Part shown: positions 1 to 13,561 of the stretch, piece after piece
Numbering within the stretch: the stretch's first letter is position 1
Layout: each line of letters begins with the position of its first letter
Assembly: GCA_947652115.1 (NCBI GenBank)
Contig: OX393562.1
Location: 19,448,690 to 19,512,689 of the forward strand
Reading direction: 5' to 3'
Origin: Blastomussa wellsi
Lineage: Eukaryota > Cnidaria > Anthozoa > Scleractinia > Plerogyridae
DNA length: 64,000 bases
Translations under genes and position numbers: made by a program
The notes under the pieces: generated by a model
Told to the model about the DNA's origin: nothing
Seen by the model: the letters and a program-made list of their open reading frames with translations, nothing else
Database searches by the model: none

Positions 1-956
1 CACGTGTGAAAGTTGTAGAGGTCACTGTTCATACGGGACCAGTCAGACAGACCTGACGCCGCCGCATCTTTACGGAAGGCTGTGTCATAATGAAGCCAGG
101 CCTTGCCGGAGAACCGGCGAGCGGTCTGCAAAATCAATAGCTTGTACTGGGTCATGTCTTGCCATCTGGCTGGGTAGGAACAACAGAAGATCCACATGTA
201 CACTGTAAAGGCTTCCACCCAAGTTACAATGTCTGTTATTTCTCGAACCCTTTTCTTGGAAGCGATGAGCAGGTTTCCATTCAAGTACGCTTGGGGGTCC
301 GTATCCTGGGCCTTGACATTTTCGGGTAGCAAGTCCGCCAGCTCAACGAACTGCCCGGCCTTTATTTTCGACACCAGCTTCTCCGGGATTGGCGAATACC
401 CTGGGCCGACGACAAAAGGCTTGTGAAGCAACGAAGAGACCGAGTGCACCCCGGTGGATGCAGGGGGCGGTGGAGAGAAAAACTGGCCGGTGGCGGGAAG
501 CGCTCCGCTCGAGGCACCGTAGGAACCAAACAACGATGGACGTGAAAGCGACGAATTGCTTAAGGTACAGTAGGTTGAAATAAACGAAGGTACAACAGAA
601 TTACCTGGCGATGGCCCAGCAGCAAAACCTGGCGAAGAACTAACAAGGAAGGACGGCGAAGGTGTGCACGTGCTCGACGGCATGCTTCCCATTGTGGTGA
701 CGTTCGAAGCAGACAGCTGACTCGTTTGGTTTTGTACGGCTGCGAGAATTTGAGGCAGCGAATCCCCGAGCGCCCGAGAGAAAGCTTGCGAAAGATCCTG
801 AGCGGACAGCACAAAGGATGGGGGCGAGGTTACCGGAGCCGAAGAAACCACGGAACTTGCCACTGAAGAAGAAACTCCTGAGGAAGTCTCCAACTGCGAA
901 GAATCCAACATGGCGGCGGCGCTGTTATTCGTCGATCGCCCCGAAAGCTGACTCAT
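1..956 (-). CDS. Retrotransposon gag-like ORF, 5' part only (DIRS- or LTR-type)
   Basis: An open frame of over 300 codons runs leftward from an ATG at 956 (in-frame ATG again at 911) and leaves the window without a stop. The N-terminal half is Ser/Pro/Thr-rich low complexity. The second half is compact and rich in aromatics, with words such as ITDIVTWVEAFTVYMW, ARWQDMTQYK and FSGKAWLHYD. I recognise this layout from gag-like first ORFs of retroelements that are multicopy in coral and anemone genomes. This is recognition from memory, not a search. No reverse transcriptase is visible because that part would lie beyond position 1. The frame has the same orientation as ACTR1 and lies 3' of its seventh exon, so it probably sits in an ACTR1 intron. 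The precise start (956 or 911) is uncertain. Confidence 0.6.
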   Translation of the reverse strand, partial: MSQLSGRSTNNSAAAMLDSSQLETSSGVSSSVASSVVSSAPVTSPPSFVLSAQDLSQAFSRALGDSLPQILAAVQNQTSQLSASNVTTMGSMPSSTCTPSPSFLVSSSPGFAAGPSPGNSVVPSFISTYCTLSNSSLSRPSLFGSYGASSGALPATGQFFSPPPPASTGVHSVSSLLHKPFVVGPGYSPIPEKLVSKIKAGQFVELADLLPENVKAQDTDPQAYLNGNLLIASKKRVREITDIVTWVEAFTVYMWIFCCSYPARWQDMTQYKLLILQTARRFSGKAWLHYDTAFRKDAAASGLSDWSRMNSDLYNFHT

Positions 957-1426
957 AGAGTACGCGGAAAAACAAGCCAAAATAACGGCACAAAACAGGA
1001 AAAAGGACTCGAAGAAACTGTAACGCTGATAGAAGAACCGCCAGGGCATCGAGCTGCCACGCTACGCCAAGATGGAACGCTAAACGGAACGCCTCCTGGA
1101 ATGCTACGCTACAAGCTGAAAGCACATGGCATTGACGCATGCGCATACGTGCTGACACCGCTGACTCCAAGGGAACGCAAGCGCTCTTTGTTGTTAACTC
1201 CATTAAATTGCATTTAATTACATTTAAAAAAATGAAATAAGGACCTTTTTTAAACTTGATTTTGACACCCTTGGAAATCCAAGTTGATCAAAATGCAGTA
1301 CTGAAGATTTGGGGGAACTTTTTTATCGTGAGGTCGTAACAATCTCATTATGATAAGTGATTTTGTTATACCTCCCAACTCAAATAGGTTTTCTGATTGG
1401 ATGAGAACGTGTCACATGTCGTGGGT

Positions 1427-1507
1427 CAAAACTCACTAACTCCCTAAGGTAAACAAAACTCACTAACTCCCTAGGGTGAACAAAACTCACTAACTCCCTA
1501 GGGAAAC
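1427..1507. repeat. Minisatellite, 27-bp unit x 3
   Basis: Three near-identical 27-bp units begin at 1427, 1454 and 1481. Each contains CTCACTAACTCCCTA followed by a slightly different tail (AGG or GGG variants). It lies between the retroelement ORF and the SINE copy at 1856. Confidence 0.85.
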
Positions 1508-1855
1508 AACGACTTGAACTTTTGACTCGCATATGATCACGTTGTGCACCTTTGAAACAGCAGTAAATTTGCACGCTATCTGTAAGCTGTCATCTGCGTA
1601 TTGTTCTATTTTGAGTTTGGAAACAAAACTCCCTGGTTCCCTTGGGGTCAGTCATTAAGTGCGTAGTCTGTCAGCTGAAGACAGATCCACTTAGGCAAGC
1701 TTCCATTCCAGTATGCAACATAATGTTATTAGGAAAATACAAGATGAATACTTACAAACTAAGGACTGCTTGCATGGATATGAACAAGGCTGGTACATTA
1801 AATGTTTCAAAGAAAATCTGGGGATAAAACAAACTGAGAGTAACCATTTTGTTTA

Positions 1856-2108
1856 AGGTAAGGTTTATTAGGTCAAGTCTGCACATGAGCCTAGTAGCTC
1901 ATCAGGTAAGGGCTTATCCAGGTTTCTATAAGAAGCAAGTAGGATATATTTCTATTTCACCTTGGATGAGATACCAGTCCATCACAGGGCTTTAACCTAT
2001 TTATACAGCTAGGTGAAGAGAGGAACTAAGATAGTAAAGTGTCTTGCATAGGAATACAGTGCAATGCCCCGGTCAGGGCTTGAACCCAGACCATACTGTC
2101 TGGCAAGC
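1856..2108 (-). repeat. tRNA-derived SINE copy, antisense (family A)
   Basis: Read on the minus strand this has the same order as the copies at 8660, 8908 and 23637. A degenerate pol III B-box-like GGTTCAAGCCC comes first, then an 'accctgt..atagg..cctag' body with a 'gatggactggtatctcatcc'-like segment, then the tail. It lies in ACTR1 intron 7. Boundaries are approximate. Confidence 0.55.
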
Positions 2109-2265
2109 TATTTGAAAAGAGGCAAGAGAATCGGCTGAAAGTTTGTCATCAGTTGATGTGCCATAACTAAAACACTACATCAGCAACAAGAACCTGAATT
2201 CTGGGTTCTGGGTGGAATGATTTTATGGTCATTCTCAAAAATACTTTAATTGTCTCTGTACTGAC

Positions 2266-4826
<2,561 letters not shown>

Positions 4827-5042
4827 AGCCTCAGATCGAAGGAATATTTACACTATTATAGACAGGATAAAATCAACAGTTCAAAATGGAAAATGGCGGA
4901 TGGTCAGCCTTCCACGTGACATATTTTTGGCCAATCAGACGGGGCTCGGGAAAAATTGAGCCCAAGAAACAAACGCCATTCGGTCAGCGCTCAGCCCAAC
5001 AAAATTGCCCCAACCTGGCCCCCAACAAGAATTACGTCTGAA
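4827..5042. promoter_or_regulatory. Bidirectional promoter between ACTR1 and the PLPP gene
   Basis: Only 216 bp separate the two divergent start codons. The interval contains a CCAAT box (GGCCAATCAGA, CCAAT at 4931-4935) and no obvious TATA box near either gene, which is usual for housekeeping pairs. The PLPP start codon lies inside a YY1-type word (AAATGGCGGC). Transcription starts cannot be placed from the sequence. Confidence 0.6.
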
Positions 5043-8000
5043 ATGGCGGCCAAATTGAGACAAGGATCTCATTTACTGGCCGAAATTGGAGCACGATTGA
5101 TTCTATTCGCCATATTCATGTAAGTATGATCTTTTTTCTTTAGATTTCGCTTTGGTAATCATATTGAGAAATTTATTGAAAAATGGCGACGTCACCGATG
5201 TGTAAACTTTGTTTCAGAGCAGATGTTTCAGTGGTTGGCTCTTTAAATTGGGTCATCTTTTATGACACTAATCTGTTTATGAATAATCTCTTTTTGTTCA
5301 CCATCGGATGTTTAATATGAAAATGGAAGCATAAAAATGTCGGTACATATCTCTTACTAACCGAGTTCGAGTGCGATACTGTAAATTATGGCCCGCGTTT
5401 TCTCCTTAGATTTATGAAAATCGAAGGGGAAAAACAAGGGTCCGTAATTTACAATATGGACAGAGAAAAAGGGGTTAGTAATATATTCATTATATCTGTT
5501 TGTCTTAGAATTGAGCGTGATTTTCAATTTTAGCTAAACCCACTAATTAAAAAGATCCACTAAATTGACCAATCACAGCGTAGGCCCGTCTCCTGCATCT
5601 TTAGTGTTACATGGTTAGGGGGGTACGTTGAAGAACCCACACACTTCTTGAAAGGAGCAGGGCATGTAGTTCCCGGTGTTGTGGTCAACCTTTCGTGGGC
5701 TGGGTGGGTAATAAAGGAGTTGATATCAATTGAGACGCAAGTCCTGTTTCATCCCCTGGCACAGTTAGTAGTAGTACTACTACACTACTACTGAACCAGG
5801 GTGCAATCAAAACATTAGATGATCTTGTTTCTTTTTCCTTTAAATTTAGTTTGATTGGTTATGATGGATATGAATGCAAATGAGGTGGACCTCGAAGGGG
5901 GAGGGGTGAGGCAGCAGTCACAGTTACCCATATTTTACCCTTACTGTCTCTCCCACTCTTGGGAAGTTGTCTTAGAATAGAGGCCCAAGAGTAGAGGCAG
6001 TTGATTATTTAAAGGGAGGACTGAGACCCAATCATATGAGTTTTTGGTGGCTTCCTAATAAGCAAAATATGTCAGAATCCTAACTTTAGGATGGTAAACA
6101 CTTGTTTTCTATGAATAAAACAACCCCTGCTCACTTCTTGCATTTATCATCAAATAGATTCCAGTTTGCCATGTGTACATTCACTTATAGAACACAGATG
6201 ATGCCAAAATAGCCTTGTGGATCACTGAAGTTCGATCTTACTGCATTTTTCATCTTCTGGGTTCTATAACTGAACAGACCCAGGTCATAATAGAATCAGG
6301 CTGCCTCACAACCAATCAGAAGGCATTCGGTAGAGTGGTTATTGTACATTTATATAAATAGATTGGAAGTAAGCTTTAATTCCAGTGATAACTGAAAGAA
6401 AATAAAAAGGTAGTATATCAAAGCCTTTGGATGAGGAAGAAGAAAGGAAATTGGATTTACTTTTGACCAGTTTTTCATGGCCCAGGATGGAGATTTTGAC
6501 CAAAACTTTGTCCAAAAAGTCAAATGCCCCACTTATCCCTGGGGTCCCCCTACCCACTTCCTAGTCATGGCATAGCTATTTTCAGGAGTAACTTGCACCA
6601 TTAGTGCAAGTTATATATACATTCTAAAATGAACCAGTGAACTGGATCTCTCGGTCGCTGGATTCAGGATTTGTGGGTCTTTGGGCTTCTGGGTTTCAGA
6701 TCTTCATGTTTTTTTGTGTGTTTCACACTACCAATGTTGACAGAAAGGGAAAGGTTTTCTTTAATATTCTCATTAATAACTTCCTTTCAAGGAATGTGTT
6801 TTGTGTTTCTCTATCAGAGCTTTGGAATATACTCCAGCATTTATACGTGTAATTCAAGATGAAGAGATGTGGCTGTATAAAAATCCTAAATCCCAGAACA
6901 CAGTGTCAACAAAGATGTTGTTTGTAAGTTGCTTCCTTATTTTTAACTTTAACTTTAACTTTAATAAATTTTCAGTAAAAATACTACCGTAAATTAAAAC
7001 TGAGGAAAGCCTCAAACAGGATTAGGCAATCCCTTACAAGGAGGTCACCATTAACTAATAATTTACTATGTTGAAAAGCTATGTACAGGTCAACAAATAT
7101 AATCTAGACAACAAAAATGTGATATAGGGTCAAGTTACAAATGGTGGGAATAGACACAAATAGTAAATAAGTAAAACTGATTAAAGTGCACCCAACCCCA
7201 GAATATTTTTTTCACTAAAATACACCCTTGTACCTTTTCGATTTTCATTGTACCTTTCGCTTCTCCTTTTCACCAAATTCCGGCTATTTATAGCATTCAA
7301 AAGTGTGCATCATTTGTTCCACGACCGAGTCAGAAGCTAAGGGGTGTGGGTCTATTCTTGATTTGACGTCACAAACTGATTTGCATCGCATCAAGTCTTT
7401 GTAAACATGCATGCAAATCAGTTTGTGACGTCAAATCAAGAATAGGCCCACGCCCGTTCTGACTCAGTCATGGAACTTTTGAATGCTATAAATAGCTTGA
7501 ATTTGGTGAAAAGGAGAAACGAAAGGTGCAATGCATTTCGAACTGGTGCAAAGGTGTGTATTAGCGAAAAAATATTTTGGGGCTAGGTGCACCTTAATTA
7601 ATATGCTTGTGACTAAACAAGTATGACTTAAGATTAGATTTAAATTGACCTAGAGAGTCAGTCATTCGTAGGTAAAGGGGTAGGTTATTCCATTCATTCA
7701 CTACACGGTGAAAGTATTTTTTTTTTTTTTTAATTCTTTTTTTATTTTTTTAATCACACGCTTTATTTAAATACGCAAATACACTTAACACGGTGAAAGT
7801 ATGATAAGCATAATTAGTGAAACTCATCTGTGTTCTATTGGAAATCCTTGAATCTGATTGGTTCTCCGACTGTTTTCTATTCCCCGATAGAAAACGATCG
7901 CGCGCGCGTTGCTCTTTGAAGGCAAGAATTTTCTTGATTTTTGGCTTAAAAATACATTAATTTTAGCTTTAGGGATGCAATCCTTACTATTCGCTCATAG

Positions 8001-11000
8001 AAAACTCGGGCTTGTAGTCTAATTGTTAATTATTTTACAGGTTATTGGCATTATCGGTTATCGGTTAATTTTGAAATCAGCCAAGTGTTAGCGTGAGGAA
8101 GACTTTGAAATCACTGAATGATTGGTCCATTGTAATATTATTATTAAAGTGGGTTAAGGGGGGCTATAAACTATCTAAGGAACCTTAAGGTGGTGTGATT
8201 TCTATAAAATTCTGCTTGGAGTTATTAATGAAATTCCAAATTAATAGTATCTATCTTTATTTTGTTGGCAGGTAATTGGAGCAGTCATTCCTGTTGCCTT
8301 AATTGTTATTCTGGCAGCATTAAGAAAAGACAAGATTGATGGCATACAAGCTCTCTTTGGTAAAAGTGAATTTCAATAATGCATTTGATATTTATTTATT
8401 TATTTATAATGAAATATAATATTTATGTAGTAGTTTATGAAGTCAATCATATTGGTTAAACAGTCTTTTGAATTTGGTTAATATATTTTCTTATAGCCTT
8501 GACATTAACTCTTGGACTAAATGGGGTTGTGACAAACATAGTAAAAGTTCTTGTGGGCAGGTAAGAAAATATAAAACCTGCGCAATGCTGTAAAAGTTTA
8601 ATTCTGTGGATGAGGGTAGTGGTCCATTAGGCCAAAGCTTCTCACTGTTTACTTGGTATAAAGCAAACAGGACGAGCTCTACCACTTCCTTGATGGGATG
8701 CTAGTCCATCGCAGTGTTACTCCCCAGTATTAAGTTTGCCTGTTTCATTAGGGTGGAGAGAGGTAGCCTCGTCCAGGACTCAAATCCAAACCAGCCAATA
8801 GGGAGTCCAGTGCACTAACCATAAGAACACCATGCCCCCGCTAGCCTAAATATACCCGAAAAATCCCTCCCTATGCGTAGGTTAACCTTCCGCTTGCAAT
8901 GCTGTGTGGGAGGCGTGGTAGCCTGATGGTTGGTGCGCTGGACTCCGGATCAGACTGTCCAGGCTCAAGCCTCAGTCGTGGCACTGTGTTGCATTCTTGG
9001 GAAAGAAACCTTGCTATCACGGTGCCTCTCTCCACCCAGGTGTATAAATGGGTACTGGTTAAATAATGCTAGTGGGCAACCTTGCAATGGACTAGCATCC
9101 CATTCAGGGAGGAGTAGAAATGGCGCTTAATGCTACGGAAACCGGCATAATCTCCGGCAGTATGTGATGCTTGGTGTGAGGCTTACCTGGTGATGTTTTT
9201 TGTTTGTTTGTGTTTTAAAATCAAAAACTCTGTTTTATATGCAAAATTGTGTTGCAATTGACTGGTGTCAGATAATATGGTAGCCTGCATAGCTGGCAGT
9301 TTATTTTGGTAGCGCTCTCAATCGAAACAAGCAGTGAAAGTCGAGAAACCGGAAGCCGAAAACTGAGAGGCAAAGCCGCGAGCAGCCACCCTCAGGCCCC
9401 TCGCGGTTTTATCTCTCAGTTTTCGGGGGTTCCGGTTTCGCAGCTTTCACTGCTTGTTTTGATCGAGTGAGCTACCCAAATAAACCGCCAGCTATGTAAG
9501 GCTAAATCTTTGGTTAATTTGGCAGGCCTCGTCCAGATTACTTCTGGCGTTGTTATCCCAATGGAGTTATTCCTGAGGCCATGAAATGTGATGGTAACCC
9601 TGATGAGATTATAGAGGGCAGAAAAAGCTTTCCTAGTGGTCATGCCTCATGTAAGTTGCAAACACGTCTGTTGAGAATTTCGATTATTTTGTGTTGCACC
9701 ATCCATGGAAATGTCCAATGTACCTTGAAATTGAGCACAAAAAGTCGTTAAAGGAAAGGTAAGAGAGACAAGAAGCGAAAGATGGTTTTCACTCACGTGA
9801 TAAGGCGGCTATATTGGTGGCCTGAACAATACAAAATTGTTGCGCAAAATTTGCATAAAAATAGAGTTTAGTTCCCAAAGGAGAGAAAGTCTGTTGTTCT
9901 TGTCCACCAACATGGCCGCCGTGACGTCACATGAAAACGATCTATAGAAGGGAAAAAAGTTTTGTTTCTTTATTGTGATATCATCGACTTTGGAGACCGA
10001 AGTTTCTTTGGTGTTCCTGATTTCGTTTTGTTTTGTTTTTTTTTTTTCCTTCGTCTTCTTCTTCTCCTAGTACAGTTTCCTTTAGTGGCCTGGGCTTTAT
10101 CTCGCTTTATCTTGCTGGAAAGTTGCACTGCTTCCAAGCACAAGGAAGAGGACAAGGCTGGAAACTTTGTGTTGCTTTAGCTCCAGTTATAATTGCCGCA
10201 GCGCTCACACTAACAAGATACTCAGATTACCGTCATCACTGGCAAGGTACCGGTAATATAGAAATCTTTTAAGTACTACCTTAAATTTCGGATAGGTGTG
10301 TGCCGCGAAGGTTCTTGAACCTTGACCCTATTTAAGGATAAAGAAAACGCTTAAACTCGAAAAATGACACCCTATTAAAGGAAAGAAAAACGAAAACTAA
10401 GAAAGGTATGAACGGGTCGTTCCTGTAACGTTAATACTCTTAACGGATTGTTCAGTTTAAATAGACCGTTTCTTTTTCGTTTGACTTACACTTTCACTTA
10501 CGTACAGTACTAACTGTACTGCAATTTTAGACGATACAATTTCCATACCCTATCTAAGGATCACACCAGGAAAAATGCTAAAAGGGTCAAAAGGGGCAAA
10601 AATGATCCCGCGGCACATACCTATATACTTTATAGCCCATATGTGGGAGTCTCCCCCCCCCCCCCCCCCCCCCGGGTGGGACGTCGGAGCCTCATCCCAA
10701 AAAAACTCCATTTTGAAGATTTATACCAACAAAGCTCTATTTCTTTGGAGATTCAGGTTTACTGGTTAGGTTTAGCTCGAATCGAGCAAGCTGAGATGAC
10801 TGGGCAGCGTCTTCATTGATAACCAAAAGTCCTAATTTTCATATTGCCAAATGCCCCCAAATGTGCGGCAGCCGAGTTTCACTGTTATTCATTCCAGTTT
10901 CCAGTTTTAACTATTTGTTTAGTGTTATAAACTTATTTCCTTACTATTTTTCTTTCTTTCACAGATATAACGGTGGGCTCAATACTAGGTAAGTTGCATG

Positions 11001-11894
11001 AATGACATTTTTTGTGTTGCCTCCCAGCCACCTTTGCATTTTCCTCGGTAAAAGGCAGGAAAACAGGAAGCACGCGGGTGCGGCTGTAGCACTTTTCAAT
11101 TCGCAAGTTGTTGAGCGTCGGCACCGTTGCGTAATAATCTTCGAATTATAAGGATCTGTATGGGGAAAATAACGATTGTTTCTGTAACCTATGAAAATGT
11201 AGCGATTTAAATAAAAATCGGCTTACCTTACTTTAGTTGAGTGTTTTTCCCTCCTGTGTTTTTCCGAGCCGATTTATGGTCATTCTGCTAGTTTTAGTGG
11301 AACCGGTTTGCTCTCTCAGAGCAAGTTTTAGTGGAACGGTTTGCTCAAACACTCAACTAAAGTAAGGTAAGCCGATTTTTATTTCAATCGCTACATTTTC
11401 GTAGGTTACAGAAACAATCGTTATTGTCCCCATACAGATCTTTACATTTCGAAGGTTACGCAACGATGCCGATGCTCACATTTCGAAATTGGGCTATCTG
11501 TGGTTGCTCATCACCACGGTGGTTCCGCGAGAGTTTGGACTACCATGTGAAAAAAGCATTTTGCCGCCCGATTCGTTTTCCGCTGTTTTTCTGTCGCTAA
11601 ATTAGAATGCGTTTCTTGCAAGATGCACGGGGCTTGATAAGAACGAGGCGAAAATCCCTAGAAGCGGCGACGCGTGGCAGATTTTACCTTAACCAACACT
11701 AATCGTTTGTTGCAGGCCTGTTCTTCGCCTATCTATGTTACAGACAGTATTATCCCGCACTCAACAGACCTCACTGTCACATGCCATACTGCGCTGTCAC
11801 GCCAACCAAGTTTAGCGATGAACATGATCACATGTTGCCAATGACTGTCAGAGAAATAAAGTCCGTACATCCTGTGGTGGCGAAATCACTTTGA
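5043..11894 (+). CDS. PLPP5: Phospholipid phosphatase, PLPP4/PLPP5 type (PAP2 superfamily), complete, 8 exons
   Basis: This integral membrane enzyme dephosphorylates lipid phosphates such as diacylglycerol pyrophosphate, phosphatidate and lysophosphatidate. Exons are 5043-5119, 6818-6923, 8272-8359, 8497-8560, 9526-9650, 10076-10246, 10965-10988 and 11716-11894. All are GT-AG and join in frame to 277 residues; human PLPP4 and PLPP5 are about 265-271. The catalytic motifs are intact: KVLVGRPRP at residues 107-115 (KX6RP), PSGH at 148-151, and R201, H207 and D211 in TRYSDYRHHWQD (SRX5HX3D with S to T). Hydrophobic stretches match the expected six membrane segments. Whether it corresponds to PLPP4 or PLPP5 cannot be settled here, so the symbol is provisional. 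Introns hold many repeats, annotated separately. An AATAAA lies about 230 bp after the stop, near 12123. Confidence 0.94.
7181..7597. repeat. Long foldback element (MITE-like) in PLPP intron 2
   Basis: Two arms of about 200 bp are inverted copies. The left arm runs from AAGTGCACCCAACCCCAGAA to a TTTGACGTCACAAACTGATT segment. The right arm mirrors it and ends with GGGGCTAGGTGCACCTTA. The loop is only about 30 bp, so the transcript could fold into a near-continuous hairpin. No ORF is present. Confidence 0.8.
8660..8838 (-). repeat. tRNA-derived SINE copy, antisense (family A)
   Basis: Read on the minus strand it begins GGGGGCATGGTGTTCTTATG. It continues with a GTGCACTGGACTCC A/B-box region and the shared 'ctctctccaccc' and 'gatggactagcatcccatc' words. 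It is the inverted partner of the copy that starts at 8908. Boundaries are approximate. Confidence 0.65.
8908..9200 (+). repeat. tRNA-derived SINE copy, sense (family A)
   Basis: The head (GGCGTGGTAGCCTGATGG, then GTGCGCTGGACTCC and a degenerate B box CAGGCTCAAGCCT) resembles a tRNA. The body shares CCTCTCTCCACCCAGGTGTA and GGACTAGCATCCC with the other copies. The T/G-rich end (TTTTTTGTTTGTTTG) may be its tail. No protein-coding potential. Confidence 0.7.
9283..9502. repeat. Foldback element next to PLPP exon 5
   Basis: The outer ends GCCTGCATAGCTGGC and GCCAGCTATGTAAGGC are near-complementary, as are the inner blocks AAGCAGTGAAAG / CTTTCACTGCTTG and CCGGAAGCCGAAAACTGAGA / CTCAGTTTTCGGGGGTTCCGG. 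It ends about 23 bp before the exon 5 acceptor, so it overlaps the polypyrimidine and branch-point zone. Confidence 0.75.
10647..10673. repeat. Poly(C) tract
   Basis: An uninterrupted run of more than 20 C in PLPP intron 6. It is a likely site of slippage and of sequencing or assembly error. Confidence 0.85.
11133..11470. repeat. Foldback element in PLPP intron 7
   Basis: The left arm has ATAACGATTGTTTCTGTAAC and GCTTACCTTACTTTAGTTGA. The right arm has TCAACTAAAGTAAGGTAAGC and GTTACAGAAACAATCGTTAT. The arms are about 110-120 bp around a ~90-bp centre, which carries a short direct repeat (GCAAGTTTTAGTGGAAC-like). Confidence 0.75.
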
Positions 11895-12268
11895 CAACAG
11901 CTGATTTGTTACAATTAGGTGTTAGAGTTATAAAGAGTATAAAATATGTTAGATTTTGGTTAGGGCAACGAATCCAATCCCATCAACTTGTCGGACTACA
12001 CACCACCGACACGTTATCGACTTGTCGGCCGACATGTTACCAACGTCTCGGCCGACTCACTACCGACGCGTTCTTTGCGTTGACCGACGCGTTGATTGGT
12101 TTTTTACACATCAAGCGTGTATGAATAAAGATTGACTTGACAGTGTTGCACTGCAAGGACCTACAAGTTGAAAAGAGCGCGGTCGTCGGGCATCTTGTAG
12201 CAAGCCTCGGCAACGTGTAACACTTTTGTGGCTAATAAAAAGTCCCTTAACACGCTACCACAACTAGT

Positions 12269-12331
12269 CTCCTACGCAGACGTTATTAGGGGATTGCGTT
12301 ACGCAATCGCCTAATAACGCCTGCGTAGGAG
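12269..12331. repeat. 63-bp palindrome
   Basis: The left arm CTCCTACGCAGACGTTATTA and the right arm TAATAACGCCTGCGTAGGAG are complementary apart from a few mismatches, with almost no loop. Flanking 'accacaact' words occur on both sides. Confidence 0.8.
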
Positions 12332-12992
12332 GCTATACCACAACTTGATAACTTGGGAAGTGATACGTGAGGTCTAGCAAAGATTTTGAAACTCTGCGTC
12401 CAAAATTTTTGTGTAAAAAGTTGCAAGAAAATGTTGGCCGTGTTACTAGGTTTTTAGTAGTTTATGAATTGGACAGGACAGAAGTGTATACAAGCTAAAA
12501 TTCTAACTACTTCGTGCAACTTGGCCTGGTTCTTTTAGAGAGTTTAATTTCCGTCTACACGCAGGCTTCTAACGCTATGTTCCTCGGGAAACTGTCACAG
12601 TATACACATCTTGAATAGTTTAGCCTAAATGTTTCAAGTTTGTCTTAAATCCTTCTCAATCTTCCTGATTCCAAGTCATCCTTGTTTGAACTCAGTTGAT
12701 TGTTACCTCTGGTGTTTCTTACATCATTAAAACTGTTAGTTCAAAGTTTGCTTTCTGTATTACCAAACATGGCTTCATTCGTGTAATCATAGAAATATGA
12801 TAGTAAACTTAAAGATAATCTAGGGCTTCATTCAACCTCTGCAATATATATTTGGTCTCTGATAAAGGTTGCTATAACGAAAAGAAAATTTAATGTAATT
12901 TATTTATTCAGAAATGTATTTTGAATGTCAATAGAAATAATTCCTGGTATTTTGTTGACGTGTTATCAATAAAGACATTAACTTCGCAGACT

Positions 12993-13092
12993 GCGATGCT
13001 CTACCAACTGGCTTCATAGCTCAGTTGTAGAGCATCGCACCGGTATCGCGGAGGTCACGGGTTCGAATCCCATTGAAGCCCTGATTTTTTTT
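12993..13092 (+). tRNA. tRNA-like gene (possible tRNA-Thr GGT or pseudogene) with an inverted partial copy
   Basis: The tRNA body is 13010-13080 (71 nt). The acceptor arms GGCTTCA and TGAAGCC pair perfectly. TAGCTCAGTTGTAGAGC forms the D arm and resembles an A box. GGTTCGAATCC is a consensus B box and T loop. A run of eight T near 13084-13091 is a pol III terminator. By standard numbering the anticodon loop is CCGGTAT, giving anticodon GGT (Thr). However, position 33 would be C, the T stem has one C-A mismatch, and the D loop lacks one G. Immediately upstream, 12993-13010 is the reverse complement of the D-arm region with the missing G present. This suggests a decayed or rearranged copy, or a SINE head. 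Confidence 0.5.
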
Positions 13093-13561
13093 TCAGGCTT
13101 CTTTCCAATTGCTTACATTGGAAATTAACTGCGATGATCATTCTTCACTTTCATCTATATCTGCAGTTCAAAATATGAATTATTTCATGTATACTTCACA
13201 TATGTTCATATTGCGAAAAATCATCGCCGCGCTGTCTCAAAAAGACAGCTACAGCTAAATTGTACAAATACCTCGAGAGATGTAACAGCACAAAAAGATA
13301 TATTCGACAAAGTTTGAAGGCAACCTATACCCTATTAGGAAGACTGGCATAGAGTAGATCGTCAACAACAATAAACGTGGAAACAAAAGAAACTTGAAAA
13401 TTACTTTTAACGTCGACAAAATTAATGCTCTAATACCTTGGTACATGAATGAATTGCTTTTTCTTAATTGAGCATAGGAAGTTTATTCTTTTAAACAAGT
13501 GTAATTTAAACATTAAACAATAAGTTGTTTCGGGCGGAGGTACTCACGTAAGCCTGTCTTG

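Noticed and set aside
10033..10272. Single-exon frame covering PLPP exon 6 and beyond
   Set aside because: It reads through the acceptor and donor of exon 6. The spliced frame restores conserved phosphatase motifs and the correct length.
13010..13080. Fully functional tRNA call without caveat
   Set aside because: The predicted anticodon loop lacks the usual U33, there is a T-stem mismatch and a D-loop deletion. Kept only as tRNA-like.
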